Origin: JAZKDW01 sp040387375
GTDB taxonomy: Bacteria; Pseudomonadota; Gammaproteobacteria; Burkholderiales; Burkholderiaceae_D
Length of the DNA stretch: 64,000 nucleotides
Direction of reading: 5' to 3'
NCBI GenBank assembly: GCA_040387375.1
Contig: JAZKDW010000041.1
Span: forward strand, 124,001 to 188,000
In this document: positions 33,489-42,710 of the stretch, piece after piece
Position numbering within the stretch: position 1 is the first letter of the stretch
Layout: every line of letters begins with the position of its first letter
Position numbers and translations under genes: made by a program
The notes under the pieces: generated by a model
Told to the model about the DNA's origin: nothing
The model's database searches: none
The model's input: only the letters and a program-made list of their open reading frames with translations

Positions 33489-34076
33489 ATGACAGAACCG
33501 AATGAAAGCGGTTTCACTCTGGTGGAGATCATGGTGGCGGTATTTATCCTTGGGATAAGTGTCATTGGTATCGCCGCCATGCAACTGCATGCTCTGCGGA
33601 CAACGCAGCAATCCGCTTTTCAGTCCACGGCAATTGAACTTGCATCCGAAATAGCCAATCGGATGCGAGCCAATACGCACCAGATGAAACTGGTCGATAG
33701 TCTCAACCCTTTTCTGCACCTTGATTTTCAGTCCGCGACACACACTGCCATGCCGCCACGCGTGTCCTGTTACACATCGGACTGCGATGCCGCGGAGTTG
33801 GCCCAATTTGATATCCATGAATGGAAGCGGCGCATCAAGGCTGAATTGCCAGGCGGACGGATAAGGATTTGCCGGGATGCCAGCCCATGGGATAGTGCCG
33901 CCGGCGCATTCCGCTGGGCTTGTTCTTCGCCCGGGAACGCGGAAAATAACACATCACTCGTTGTCAAGATCGGCTGGCAAGGCAAGGGTTTTGCTCCCGA
34001 TGGCAGCCTGTTGAAGGGCAACAGCAAACATTTCCCACCCAGCGTGGCGGTCACAGTTGAGCCGACGCCAAATTGA
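33489..34076 (+). CDS. pilV: PilV-type minor pilin, cassette 2
   Basis: A 195-residue PilV-like prepilin. Leader MTEPNESG is cleaved before FTLVEIMVAVFILGISVIGIAAMQL with Glu at +5, followed by the PilV-typical AFQSTAIELASEIANRMRANT. The C-terminal half has four cysteines (CYTSDCDAA, then two more), which could form disulfides. It is the first gene of cassette 2 and lies 174 bases after nrdR. It is only distantly similar to the cassette 1 PilV, so the cassettes are not a recent duplication. Confidence 0.9.
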   Translation: MTEPNESGFTLVEIMVAVFILGISVIGIAAMQLHALRTTQQSAFQSTAIELASEIANRMRANTHQMKLVDSLNPFLHLDFQSATHTAMPPRVSCYTSDCDAAELAQFDIHEWKRRIKAELPGGRIRICRDASPWDSAAGAFRWACSSPGNAENNTSLVVKIGWQGKGFAPDGSLLKGNSKHFPPSVAVTVEPTPN

Positions 34077-34116
34077 ATGTGCACGTCGTCACGGACGATA
34101 TGGGACAAGCCGCGAC

Positions 34117-35073
34117 ATGAGGGAATCGGCGAGCAATGCGCAGCGCGGCGTGAGCATGGTGGAGTTGATGGTGGCGCTCACCCTCGGATTATTGGTGGGA
34201 CTGGCAGCCACAGCGTTACTGATCATGACCAAATCTGCGTATGTCACTCAGGAAGAAGGCTCCCGCCTGCGTGAGACTGGCCGCTCCGCGATGGAGGCGG
34301 TTTCGCGTGCCGTGCGCCAGGCGGCCCATGAAAACTGGGACCGGGAGGCAAGCGCCGGTGTCAACGATGCAGACCTGGTCGACAGTATCAGCGGACTCGA
34401 TGCAAGCAGCCTGAAAGAATATGAAAACGGCATTGATTACCCTTTGGCCAGATCGGTCAACGGCAGCGACGTGCTGGCTGTACGCTTCACCGGCAGCGGC
34501 CTGGGGCCGTACGGTGATGAAACCATGTTCAATTGCGGCGGCTTCGGTGTTGCCGAGGTGGAGCGGGGCTGGAGCATTTTTTATGTCGCTGCGGACAAGA
34601 GCGGTGAACCCGAATTGCGCTGCAAATACCGCGGCGTCAGCAACTGGAATTCGGAAGCGATCGCGCGCGGCGTCGAATCGTTTCAAATACTGTACGGGAT
34701 CGATTCCGATACCGACGGTCTGCCGAACCGGTATGTGAGTGCGAAAAGCATCGAGGAACTGGACAAGACGCTGGTGCTGGCCGGTCCGAATGCCGCTGCC
34801 AGGTCGCTCGACAAAAACCGTAAAACCCATTGGAAAAAAATTGTCGCCGTGAAGATCGCGCTGCTGGTACGCGGATCACAGAATGCAAAAGCGGCAGCCT
34901 CCGAAAACCGGTTCGACCTGTTTGGAAAATATTATTCGGATATGCATGGCGCGATGGATGAGGGTGTCAGCATCGACGATTCAAAATTGACTGCCGCTAC
35001 CCGCAACCGCCTCAGGAAAATTTTTACATCGACGATTCATCTGCGTAATCAGTCGGGCGGGGGAGCAACATGA
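34117..35073 (+). CDS. pilW: PilW-type minor pilin, cassette 2
   Basis: A 318-residue PilW-like prepilin. Leader SNAQRG is cleaved before VSMVELMVALTLGLLVGLAATALL (Glu at +5), then SRLRETGRSAMEAVSRAVRQA, the PilW signature helix. The start is the ATG at 34117, 40 bases after pilV; an earlier in-frame start overlaps pilV. The stop overlaps pilX (ATGA), showing coupling. Expected tip-complex component. Confidence 0.9.
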   Translation: MRESASNAQRGVSMVELMVALTLGLLVGLAATALLIMTKSAYVTQEEGSRLRETGRSAMEAVSRAVRQAAHENWDREASAGVNDADLVDSISGLDASSLKEYENGIDYPLARSVNGSDVLAVRFTGSGLGPYGDETMFNCGGFGVAEVERGWSIFYVAADKSGEPELRCKYRGVSNWNSEAIARGVESFQILYGIDSDTDGLPNRYVSAKSIEELDKTLVLAGPNAAARSLDKNRKTHWKKIVAVKIALLVRGSQNAKAAASENRFDLFGKYYSDMHGAMDEGVSIDDSKLTAATRNRLRKIFTSTIHLRNQSGGGAT

Positions 35074-35687
35074 TGGCTCGCGGAATGAATAAGTATAGGC
35101 AGCAAGGCATTGCTTTGATAATTTGCCTGTTGATTCTGATTGTCGCCTTGTTGTTAGGCATTTCCGGCGCGCAGATTGCGTTACAAGGAGAAAAAGCGTC
35201 GCGCAATGATCGCGACCGGCTTATTGCATTCCAGGCGGCTGAGGCAGCGTTGATGGATGCGGAAATGGATATCGAACATTCTCCTGATCCGGCAAGAACA
35301 CGCAGCGCGATATTTTCGCCTGATAAAACGGACGGATTTGCCGACGGCTGTGCACCCGCAGTATCCGGGAAATTTCTTGGGCTCTGCCAGCGGGCTTCGG
35401 CGGGAGCCCCGCCAGTCTGGCTGACCGTCGATTTCCTCGATGACGACGCCTCGACAGCAAGGACGGTGCCGTACGGACGATTTACTGGCCAGGCTTTTCA
35501 GACGGGACAGGGATCGTTACCGGCCCGGCTGCCCAGATATATCGTCGAACTGATGGTGTACAACAAGCCGGGTGAAAGTGCGGACATGTCCGGCAAATCC
35601 TATTTCTATCGTGTTACGGCATTCGGCTTCGGGGCGCGTGAGTCGACGCGAATCATTTTGCAGACTTTCTATCGCAAGGACGTGTGA
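35070..35687 (+). CDS. pilX: PilX-type minor pilin, cassette 2
   Basis: A 205-residue PilX-like protein with leader KYRQQG, a hydrophobic helix IALIICLLILIVALLLGISGAQ lacking the +5 Glu, and the conserved RDRLIAFQAAEAALMDAEMDIE. It overlaps pilW by 4 bases and ends 16 bases before the pilY1 start. It probably recruits the long PilY1 to the pilus tip. Confidence 0.9.
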   Translation: MMARGMNKYRQQGIALIICLLILIVALLLGISGAQIALQGEKASRNDRDRLIAFQAAEAALMDAEMDIEHSPDPARTRSAIFSPDKTDGFADGCAPAVSGKFLGLCQRASAGAPPVWLTVDFLDDDASTARTVPYGRFTGQAFQTGQGSLPARLPRYIVELMVYNKPGESADMSGKSYFYRVTAFGFGARESTRIILQTFYRKDV

Positions 35688-35703
35688 TGGCGGGACAGTG
35701 GGC

Positions 35704-38700
35704 ATGAGCGGTCGGTGGCGAGTGTCGATCGCGACAGGATTGACGGCCATCGCCGGATTCGATTCCTCGCATGCGTTCGCCGTGCCCGAGGTAAAACTCG
35801 CAAACCTTCCTTTATCCGCCAGCAGCGGCAATGTGCATCCGAACATGCTGCTCAGCCTGTCGCTGGAATACCCGACGATCGGTATCGCCTACCGGGCCGA
35901 TGAAGGCAACTACAACAGGACAAGCGAATATATCGGCTACTTCAATCCCCGCAAATGCTACCGCTACATCGGCGGTAACCGAAACATCAATGACGGGTAT
36001 TTTTCGATACGTAAAAATGCCGATACGGCGTATGAATGCGGTGGCGATTCCTTCAGCGGCAATTTCATGAACTGGGCCTCGTCTTCCGTGATCGACCTGC
36101 TGCGCTATGGTCTGACCGGTGGAGACCGCATCGTCGATACGCCGGGTCAGACGATCTTGCAGCGAGCGGTATTGAAGGAGGAGTTCTACGCCAACCCTCG
36201 TTATTTTCCCCGCAGGATACTGAGGGCGAGCCCCCATTCAAGCGCCCCAAGCCAGGTCACGCCATTCAATCCTGACACGCTCTACATCGTATCCTGCCGC
36301 AATCGCATACTGTTCAGCGATTCCCAAAATAGCGGCAACAATTGCGACACGCCCGCATTTGACAGGAATGGTGTGCTCGCAAAAACAGATAAAAGGCTGG
36401 GCGACTATCTGGTCAGGGTTCAGGTGTGTGACAGTGCCGACGGTTTGCAGCGCACCGACCTGTGCCAAAAATATGGCGCTGCCTACAAGCCCGTCGGCAC
36501 GATTCAGCAGCATGCCGACAAGATCCGCTTTTCCGCAATGGGATATCTGCTTGATGATTCAGCTACCCGATACGGCGGGGTGTTGAGAGCGCCCATGAAA
36601 TATGTAGGCGCAAGAAAATTTCTTGCGCCCGGTTTTAATGACATGGCCAACGATGAACTGGAGTGGGATCCCGCAACCGGCATGTCTTATGCCAATCCTG
36701 ACGACAAGCACAACCGCAGCAGCTCAACATTGAATAGCGGTGTCATCAACTACCTGAACAAGTCGGGCCGATCCGGCGTGTACAAATCCCTCGATCCCGT
36801 GGGCGAATTATTTTATGAGGGCGTCCGCTACCTGCAGGGAAAGCAGCCTTCCTCGCAGGCGAGCGCTGGAATGACCTATCCGATGAAAGACGGTTTCCCC
36901 GTCATCGAGACATGGAAGGACCCGGTAACGACCGCATGCCAAAGAAATTACATCGTCTCGATTGCCGATGTGAATACGAACTGGGATCGCTACATTCCAG
37001 GCAATATCCGTACAAGGGCAAACGGCGCCACCGCCCATGATGCGCCGCGCGCAGCCGAGGCAGCGGTCCCATCAAAAACCCCCGAGCTTGATGTCAGGTT
37101 GTGGACACGCAAGGTGGGTGAAATGGAAGCAGATCTCAGTGGTATGTATGCCAATGCGGCGCCGCGCCCCGATCTGGCGAATCTGCAGAACATGGATACC
37201 GGCGAAGCCGGGCATGGGTCCTATTACATGGCGGGACTGGCCTATTGGGCCAATACCAATGACATACGGCTTGATAAACCGGTTCGGATAAAAACCGTTG
37301 CGATCAATATTGATGACGGCGGCAATACCCATTTGTTGAAACCCGGATCCAGCCAGCTTTACCTGGCCGCAAAGTATGGCGGCTTCACCGACAGGAATAA
37401 CGACGGCAATCCTTTCGTTACCCTGGGGGCTGACGGCAAGAGGAGGATGGCGCGTGAAGACACCGAATGGGATGGCAACGGCGACGGCATTCCCGATAAT
37501 TATTTCCAGGCTGCGCAGCCAAACGACATGGTGCAGTCGATTCGCGGATTGTTTGCCTCGGTCGCCGCCGCAAGCGTGAGCGCGGCCGGCATCACGTTGT
37601 CGGCAAGCAGAATATCGACTGACGGCGCATTCATTTTTCAGGCCGGTTTTGACCCGTTCAGATGGAGCGGCAGCCTCAGCAAACGCGCGCTGCGGATCGA
37701 TGCCAACGGTGTTCTCACGATAGCGCAATCCAGCGATTGGGATGCCGGTGTCATTTTAACGAGCGGGAAGGGAAAAATGCCGCATCCGACACCGGAGAAC
37801 AGGAAAATATTTACCGCAAAAATCAATGATGACCGGTCGATCTCGACGGTGCCATTCTTATGGTCCGATTTGACAGCCGGTCAGAAGGCAGTGCTTGATA
37901 CCTCCCCGGTTGACAATGCCATTGATCATCTTGGAGAAAAACGCCTGCACTATTTGCGTGGCAAACGACATCTCGAGCAGGGTAATGCTGACGGCATTTT
38001 TCGCGCCCGGCATTCTGTCCTGGGCGACATCATCAATAGCAGCCCGGTCCATGCCGGCGCGCCTGCGGCGGCAGTGCAGGACCAGGCTTATCGAAAATTC
38101 TTCGACGAGCACCAGTCGCGGCCCGGAGTGGTATATGTCGGCGCCAACGACGGCATGCTGCATGCCTTTGATGCGGCAGATGGCGAAGAGTTGTTTGCTT
38201 ATGTGCCCAATGGCCTGATACACAAGCTTAACCAGTTGACCGCCCCGGGATATGTTCACCGGCCGTATGTGGATGGAGCGATCAGCGTCAGTGACGCGCT
38301 GGCAGGCGGCGAATGGAAGACGGTGCTGGCATCGGGCATGGGCGGCGGAGCGCAAGGCATTTTTGTGCTGGATGTCAGCAACCCGGCGCGCTTTGGCGCA
38401 GGCTCCGGTGTCATCATGGAATTTACCGATGATGATGATGCCGACATGGGCAATATAACCAGCGCGCCTCTGGTGGCAAAATTCCGGACGAAAATGACGA
38501 ACGGCGTTCCAGAATACAAATATTTTATTGTCGTCCCCAGCGGATTTAATAACTACAAGGATGACGGTCCCGGAAAATTTAATGACAAGGCGCCGGGCGT
38601 ATTGTTTCTTTTCTCGTTGGACAAGAGCCCCCAGGCGAAGTGGAAGTTGAATGTCAATTATTACAAAATCAAAGTGCCCGCCATGGATGCCGGCATGCAG

Positions 38701-39609
38701 AGTGCGCTCGCCTCTCCAGCCCTGGTGATTGGCAATGACGGTGCGGTACGTTATGCGTATGCAGGAGACCTGCAGGGGAATTTATGGCGTTTTGATTTTA
38801 CCGGAAGCGCGCCGTGGACTGCTGCGCTCGGTCCGACGCCGGCGAAGCCTCTTTTTACTGCCATGGATGTCAATCAGCTTCGCCAGCCGATCACAACGCA
38901 GCCGAAAGTCGTATTTGCCCCTGGCCCTGGTGTTGTCGTGTTGTTCGGCACAGGAAAATTTGTTGAAGACGCCGATGCAGCGCCGGGCAATTTCAGCACG
39001 CAGTCGTTTTACGGCATCCACGATACGTGGAGCAAGGAATACAAGGTCACGTCACGACATGAACTGGTTGGAAGGTCGCTGGCGGCAAGCCCTGCCGACA
39101 GTCATGGCGTGATGAACATCAGCGGCGAGCATTTTTCCTATGCGGCGGCCGGCGGTGAAAAGAAGGGCTGGTATGTCGATTTTGCCGCTTCTCGTACGAC
39201 TGGCGAGAGAAGTGTGAGCAATGCTCTGGTGGCAAGCGGCTGGTTGTATTTCAATACCCTGATTCCGGGCAGCGATCCTTGCGGCATCAGCGGCGGGCGA
39301 TCGTATGCGCTCAATACGCTGACCGGTTTGACGCTGGGCGGTAGTGCGACCGGCTATCTGTCGGAAGTCGGATTGCTCAGCTATCCGATCCTGATCGAGA
39401 TGGAAACACAAACAGGAGAACGCGACGCGATCGGCCGTCGCATCGTGAAGAAAAAACACACGATATTAAACTCCGGACCCGGTGGCAGGAAGGGCAATAT
39501 TGCAGCGTCGCCTGGCGGATCCGCTGCGCTTGTTTTGCCGGCGGGACGATTCAGCTGGCGTGAAGTCCCCAACTGGCAGGAGTTGCATGATGCATTCAAA
39601 AAGAAATAG
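35704..39609 (+). CDS. pilY1: PilY1 type IV pilus tip adhesin/assembly factor, full length
   Basis: A 1301-residue exported PilY1. The start is ATG 35704 after GGGA; the open frame further upstream overlaps pilX. After a short signal sequence (ATGLTAIAGFDSSHAFA) comes the long N-terminal region with the PilY1-typical NYNRTSEYIGYFNPRKCY and FSGNFMNWASSSVIDLLRYGL. Two calcium-site-like loops, DRNNDGNPFVTL (about 563) and DTEWDGNGDGIPDNY (about 590), precede the C-terminal beta-propeller that starts at SVLGDIINSSPVHAG (about 767). It ends with the usual tail RFSWREVPNWQEL. PilY1 caps the pilus, promotes extension and can bind surfaces. It overlaps pilE by 23 bases. Confidence 0.93.
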   Translation: MSGRWRVSIATGLTAIAGFDSSHAFAVPEVKLANLPLSASSGNVHPNMLLSLSLEYPTIGIAYRADEGNYNRTSEYIGYFNPRKCYRYIGGNRNINDGYFSIRKNADTAYECGGDSFSGNFMNWASSSVIDLLRYGLTGGDRIVDTPGQTILQRAVLKEEFYANPRYFPRRILRASPHSSAPSQVTPFNPDTLYIVSCRNRILFSDSQNSGNNCDTPAFDRNGVLAKTDKRLGDYLVRVQVCDSADGLQRTDLCQKYGAAYKPVGTIQQHADKIRFSAMGYLLDDSATRYGGVLRAPMKYVGARKFLAPGFNDMANDELEWDPATGMSYANPDDKHNRSSSTLNSGVINYLNKSGRSGVYKSLDPVGELFYEGVRYLQGKQPSSQASAGMTYPMKDGFPVIETWKDPVTTACQRNYIVSIADVNTNWDRYIPGNIRTRANGATAHDAPRAAEAAVPSKTPELDVRLWTRKVGEMEADLSGMYANAAPRPDLANLQNMDTGEAGHGSYYMAGLAYWANTNDIRLDKPVRIKTVAINIDDGGNTHLLKPGSSQLYLAAKYGGFTDRNNDGNPFVTLGADGKRRMAREDTEWDGNGDGIPDNYFQAAQPNDMVQSIRGLFASVAAASVSAAGITLSASRISTDGAFIFQAGFDPFRWSGSLSKRALRIDANGVLTIAQSSDWDAGVILTSGKGKMPHPTPENRKIFTAKINDDRSISTVPFLWSDLTAGQKAVLDTSPVDNAIDHLGEKRLHYLRGKRHLEQGNADGIFRARHSVLGDIINSSPVHAGAPAAAVQDQAYRKFFDEHQSRPGVVYVGANDGMLHAFDAADGEELFAYVPNGLIHKLNQLTAPGYVHRPYVDGAISVSDALAGGEWKTVLASGMGGGAQGIFVLDVSNPARFGAGSGVIMEFTDDDDADMGNITSAPLVAKFRTKMTNGVPEYKYFIVVPSGFNNYKDDGPGKFNDKAPGVLFLFSLDKSPQAKWKLNVNYYKIKVPAMDAGMQSALASPALVIGNDGAVRYAYAGDLQGNLWRFDFTGSAPWTAALGPTPAKPLFTAMDVNQLRQPITTQPKVVFAPGPGVVVLFGTGKFVEDADAAPGNFSTQSFYGIHDTWSKEYKVTSRHELVGRSLAASPADSHGVMNISGEHFSYAAAGGEKKGWYVDFAASRTTGERSVSNALVASGWLYFNTLIPGSDPCGISGGRSYALNTLTGLTLGGSATGYLSEVGLLSYPILIEMETQTGERDAIGRRIVKKKHTILNSGPGGRKGNIAASPGGSAALVLPAGRFSWREVPNWQELHDAFKKK

Positions 39610-40063
39610 GCGGCGCGCCAGGGCAGGGCAGCAGACTGATCATGGATTCAGCATGATCGAGCTGTTGGTTGTTCTCGTCATTCTGGCAATCCTGGCGGCG
39701 ATTGAATATCCGTCATACAAAGAGTCGGTTCGAAAAGCCAGGCGGGCGGAAGGACGTGCAGCATTGCTGGCTCTCATGCAGCAGCAGGAGCGCTATTATT
39801 CACAAAACAGCACCTACGTTGCGTTTTCTTCAACGGCTGAAAATGGCTTCAAATGGTTTTCAGCGGAGAGCGCGGCATCCAGTTCCTATGAAATCAGTGC
39901 GGCGCCATGCAAGGACGACACGATTCAAAATTGCGTAGAGCTGACGGCAGAACCGGGAACGCCAAAGGTGAACGCGAACTACAAGGATGAGATCTGCTGG
40001 AATCTGTCATTGACAAGTACTGGCATCCGGAAGGCCTCCGGTGCCGCTGCACATTGTTGGTAA
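39587..40063 (+). CDS. pilE: PilE-type minor pilin, cassette 2
   Basis: A 158-residue prepilin. Leader GQQTDHG is cleaved before FSMIELLVVLVILAILAAIEYPSYKE (Glu at +5), then LLALMQQQERYYSQNSTYVAF, the ComP/PilE-like minor pilin pattern. It has four cysteines; the last near the C-terminus (AAHCW) suggests a disulfide-bonded D-loop. AGGAG sits 5 bases before the first of two adjacent ATGs. It overlaps the end of pilY1, so it is translated from the same message. Confidence 0.9.
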   Translation: MMHSKRNRRRARAGQQTDHGFSMIELLVVLVILAILAAIEYPSYKESVRKARRAEGRAALLALMQQQERYYSQNSTYVAFSSTAENGFKWFSAESAASSSYEISAAPCKDDTIQNCVELTAEPGTPKVNANYKDEICWNLSLTSTGIRKASGAAAHCW

Positions 40064-40068
40064 GTCGG

Positions 40069-40596
40069 ATGAAAAGGTTCAGGGGGTTCACCATTACTGA
40101 ACTGATGGCGGTGCTGGTCATTGCGGCAGTTCTGCTTGGTATCGGTATCCCGGGATTCCGCCACCTCATCCACAACCAGAAAATAACGGTTACGGCCAAC
40201 GACTTTTTAGCCGCCGTCCACCTGACGCGCTCCGAAGCGATTCAGCGGGGCGCGCGCATCGATCTGGTGCCGGCCGGTGACGGCACTGACTGGGCCAGGG
40301 GTTGGGTGGTGCTGATCGATCGTAATGCCAACCAGAAAGCGGATGGCGGAGACCAGGTCATCTACACGCACGGACCGGCGCCCGATGGCATATCGATAGC
40401 GGCTGCGTTTACCGATTCAAAAGTACAATACCTAGCCTATAACGGCACTGGACGTACCCGGACCAATGCCAATAGCCAGGCATCGCAAATGGGGGCATGG
40501 CGATTTTCCATTGACAAGCAGGAAAGGAAAATTGTAGTCAATTTTCTGGGACGTCCGCGCCTGTGCAATCCGCAGACGGATCCCGCGACTTGCTAG
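40069..40596 (+). CDS. fimT: FimT/GspH-type minor pilin, cassette 2
   Basis: A 175-residue pseudopilin. Leader MKRFRG is cleaved before FTITELMAVLVIAAVLLGIGIPGF, then ANDFLAAVHLTRSEAIQRGARIDL, the FimT/GspH segment. It closes cassette 2, whereas fimT opens cassette 1. The start at 40069 is 5 bases after pilE; an ATG at 40054 is also in frame. The gene ends 61 bases before the ribD start. Confidence 0.9.
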   Translation: MKRFRGFTITELMAVLVIAAVLLGIGIPGFRHLIHNQKITVTANDFLAAVHLTRSEAIQRGARIDLVPAGDGTDWARGWVVLIDRNANQKADGGDQVIYTHGPAPDGISIAAAFTDSKVQYLAYNGTGRTRTNANSQASQMGAWRFSIDKQERKIVVNFLGRPRLCNPQTDPATC

Positions 40597-40657
40597 AATA
40601 TACTGTGAAATGCTGTGGCGATTGACGCCCTCCTTATTAATCACCTTGAAGAATTCC

Positions 40658-41749
40658 GTGGAAATTACGAACGACGTACAGGGCATCACCCTCGCTTTAC
40701 AGTGCGCTTCCCGGGGTTTGTTTACCACCTCGCCGAATCCCCGGGTGGGATGTGTGATCGTCAAGGACAAGCGGGTGATTGGTGAGGGCCATACCCAGCC
40801 CGCCGGACAGGCGCATGCGGAAGTGCAGGCGATGGCCGATGCGGTCCAGCGCGGATTCGACGTGCGCGGCGCAACCGCCTATGTCACCCTTGAGCCCTGC
40901 AGTCATCATGGCCGCACGCCGCCTTGCGCCGATGCGCTGATCAATGCCGGGCTCGCAAGAGTCGTCGCCGCGATTGCCGATCCCAATCCGCTGGTCGCAG
41001 GGCAGGGAATCGCCAGGCTGCAAGGCGCGGGCATCGAGGTTGTCTGCGGAGTAATGGAGCAGGAAGCGCGTGAAATGAACATCGGCTTTTTCTCCCGCAT
41101 GCAACGCGGCACGCCGTGGGTGCGGATGAAGGCCGCGGCCAGCCTGGATGGCAAGACGGCGCTGCACAATGGGCGCAGCCAGTGGATTACCGGGCAAGCC
41201 GCGCGTGATGACGGACATTGGTGGCGTGCCCGCGCCTGTGCCATCCTGACCGGCATCGGCACGGTCAGGGAAGATGATCCGCAACTGAATGTGCGAGCCG
41301 TCGGCACCACCCGTCAGCCGCGCCGTATCGTCATCGACAGCGATCTGCAGGTCAGCCCGGACGCGCGCGTGCTGGCCGGTGGCGGCACCTGGATTGTGGC
41401 GGCACGCTCGGATACCGCAAAAGAGGCGATCCTGCAAGAACGCGGCGCCGAAATTATCCTATTGCCGAACGCGCAGGGCAAGGTTGACCTGCCCGCGCTG
41501 ATGCGGGAACTTGGCCGGCGGCAGATCAATGAACTGCATGTCGAAGCCGGTTTCAAGCTCAATGGTTCGCTGATCCGCGAAGCCTGCGTTGACGAATTAT
41601 TACTTTATCTGGCCCCGAGCCTGATCGGCGATGCGCAAGGCCTGTTCGACTTGCGTGCGCTCGAGTCGCTGGACGGCAAACGTGCCTTGTCTTTTCACGA
41701 GGTCAAGCAGATCGGCGCGGATTTGCGTATCCTTGCCCGTTTTACCTAG
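40658..41749 (+). CDS. ribD: Bifunctional riboflavin biosynthesis protein RibD
   Basis: A 363-residue bifunctional enzyme: an N-terminal deaminase (zinc site HAEVQAMADA, then TLEPCSHHGRTPPCADALI) and a C-terminal NADPH-dependent pyrimidine reductase (WVRMKAAASLDGKTAL). It catalyses the second and third steps after GTP cyclohydrolase II. I use the GTG at 40658, which gives the family N-terminus; an ATG at 40610 is in frame, but TATACT at 40599-40604 looks like a -10 box and would put transcription start at or after it. It is 14 bases before ribE. No FMN riboswitch is seen upstream. Confidence 0.95.
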   Translation: MEITNDVQGITLALQCASRGLFTTSPNPRVGCVIVKDKRVIGEGHTQPAGQAHAEVQAMADAVQRGFDVRGATAYVTLEPCSHHGRTPPCADALINAGLARVVAAIADPNPLVAGQGIARLQGAGIEVVCGVMEQEAREMNIGFFSRMQRGTPWVRMKAAASLDGKTALHNGRSQWITGQAARDDGHWWRARACAILTGIGTVREDDPQLNVRAVGTTRQPRRIVIDSDLQVSPDARVLAGGGTWIVAARSDTAKEAILQERGAEIILLPNAQGKVDLPALMRELGRRQINELHVEAGFKLNGSLIREACVDELLLYLAPSLIGDAQGLFDLRALESLDGKRALSFHEVKQIGADLRILARFT

Positions 41750-41763
41750 CCAGAAATACACCT

Positions 41764-42384
41764 ATGTTTACCGGAATTGTCGCCGCCATCGGCACCATCA
41801 CTACACTTTCCCCATTGGGCAATCAACCCGATGCCGGCCTGCGGCTGGCGATCGATGCCGGCGGACTGCCATTGGCGGATGTGGCGCTCGGCGACTCGAT
41901 CGCACTCAATGGCGCCTGCATGACGGTCGTCGCCAAGACCGACACCACGTTCGAGGTCGACGTCTCGCGGGAAAGCCTGAACTGTACCGCCGGTCTCGAC
42001 GCCGTGGGCGAGGTCAACCTGGAAAAGGCGCTGACCCTCGCAGACCGCCTGGGCGGCCATCTGGTGTCGGGTCACGTCGATGGCTTGGGCAGGGTGCTTG
42101 AATTCATGCCGGTCGGTGAATCATGGGAGCTGAAGATCGAGGCGCCGCGCGAGCTCGGGAAATATTTTGCCTACAAGGGATCGGTGGTGGTCAATGGCGT
42201 ATCCCTCACCGTCAATCGTGTCACCGATACGGCGACCGGATGTGAATTTTCGATCAACCTGATACCACACACGATCGAAGTCACGACACTCAAGCATTTG
42301 AAAGCAGGCAGCAAGGTCAATCTTGAAATTGACTTGATCGCGCGTTATGTCGAGCGGATGCTGAGCTTGTCTAAAGACATATAA
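41764..42384 (+). CDS. ribE: Riboflavin synthase alpha subunit
   Basis: A 206-residue enzyme of two similar lumazine-binding barrels, each starting with a recognisable segment (MFTGIVAAIGTI; LGGHLVSGHVDGLG) and including GDSIALNGACMTV and GSVVVNGVSLTVN. It dismutates two lumazines to riboflavin. The last 17 residues (DLIARYVERMLSLSKDI) are coded by 42331-42384, and a diverged copy of this end (DLIARYVERMLSLSR, stop) lies at 52747-52794, 10.4 kb away and just before the rest of the operon. So the present 3' end was probably supplied by an integrated element that kept the gene intact. Confidence 0.97.
   Translation: MFTGIVAAIGTITTLSPLGNQPDAGLRLAIDAGGLPLADVALGDSIALNGACMTVVAKTDTTFEVDVSRESLNCTAGLDAVGEVNLEKALTLADRLGGHLVSGHVDGLGRVLEFMPVGESWELKIEAPRELGKYFAYKGSVVVNGVSLTVNRVTDTATGCEFSINLIPHTIEVTTLKHLKAGSKVNLEIDLIARYVERMLSLSKDI
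42331..42384 (+). repeat. Left attachment-site-like copy of the ribE 3' end
   Basis: This stretch matches 52747-52794 at about 37 of 45 aligned bases, with identical blocks GACTTGAT, GCGCGTTA and GAGCGGATGCTG, in the same orientation. Both code for DLIARYVERMLSLS. The pair is read as attL and attR of an old insertion at the end of ribE. Confidence 0.75.
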
Positions 42385-42454
42385 TAAATCGTTTAAAATC
42401 AATAAGTTAATGTTTTATCTGTCTATTGCCGTCTTGTAATGTACAAGAAAATGG

Positions 42455-42499
42455 CGGTATTCTTGACGGTATTATCTTACCGTTTAGAAAAATACCGTC
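42455..42499 (+). promoter_or_regulatory. CGGTATT repeats at the left island end (possible integrase arm sites)
   Basis: GGCGGTATT (near 42454), GACGGTATT (42465-42473) and the inverted AATACCGTC (42491-42499) crowd the DNA between ribE and the integrase remnant. ACGGTATA also occurs twice at the right end (52675-52694). Such repeats at both ends would fit arm-type binding sites of a tyrosine integrase; function is inferred. Confidence 0.5.
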
Positions 42500-42643
42500 A
42501 TCGCGCTCACCGGCCTCAAGATCAGAACCATTAAAGCCGCCAGCCAGGCGCAAAAAATATCGGATTCGGAAGGGCTGTATCTGTATGTCACGCCGAACGG
42601 AACAAGATCCTGGCGCTTGCCTTGGGATGGGCTCTCGCGATAG
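42497..42643 (+). pseudogene. Truncated P4-type tyrosine integrase (N-terminal fragment)
   Basis: The frame from 42497 reads LTGLKIRTIKAASQAQKI then SDSEGLYLYVTPNGTRSWRL before a stop at 42641. This is the arm-DNA-binding domain (DUF4102) pattern of P4-like phage and island integrases, which normally continue with a KYRF segment and about 350 more residues including the catalytic Tyr. The natural start codon is also missing. It lies directly downstream of the ribE attachment-like end in the orientation expected of an island integrase, so it is probably the decayed integrase of this island. Inactive as it stands. Confidence 0.8.
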
Positions 42644-42710
42644 TCGCGCATGTGATTTTCCTTAGAAGCGTTCCATGGCGCGCCATGCGCTGGCGTCGCA
42701 AAATGAGTAG

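Noticed and set aside
40597..40657. An FMN riboswitch in front of ribD
   Set aside because: The gap is only about 60 bases and none of the conserved FMN-element blocks are present; the ribBA leader at 53651-53814 also lacks them.
42426..42665. A 79-codon plus-strand gene after ribE
   Set aside because: The protein-like sequence in this stretch is in the neighbouring frame (integrase arm domain at 42497-42643); this frame is its shadow.
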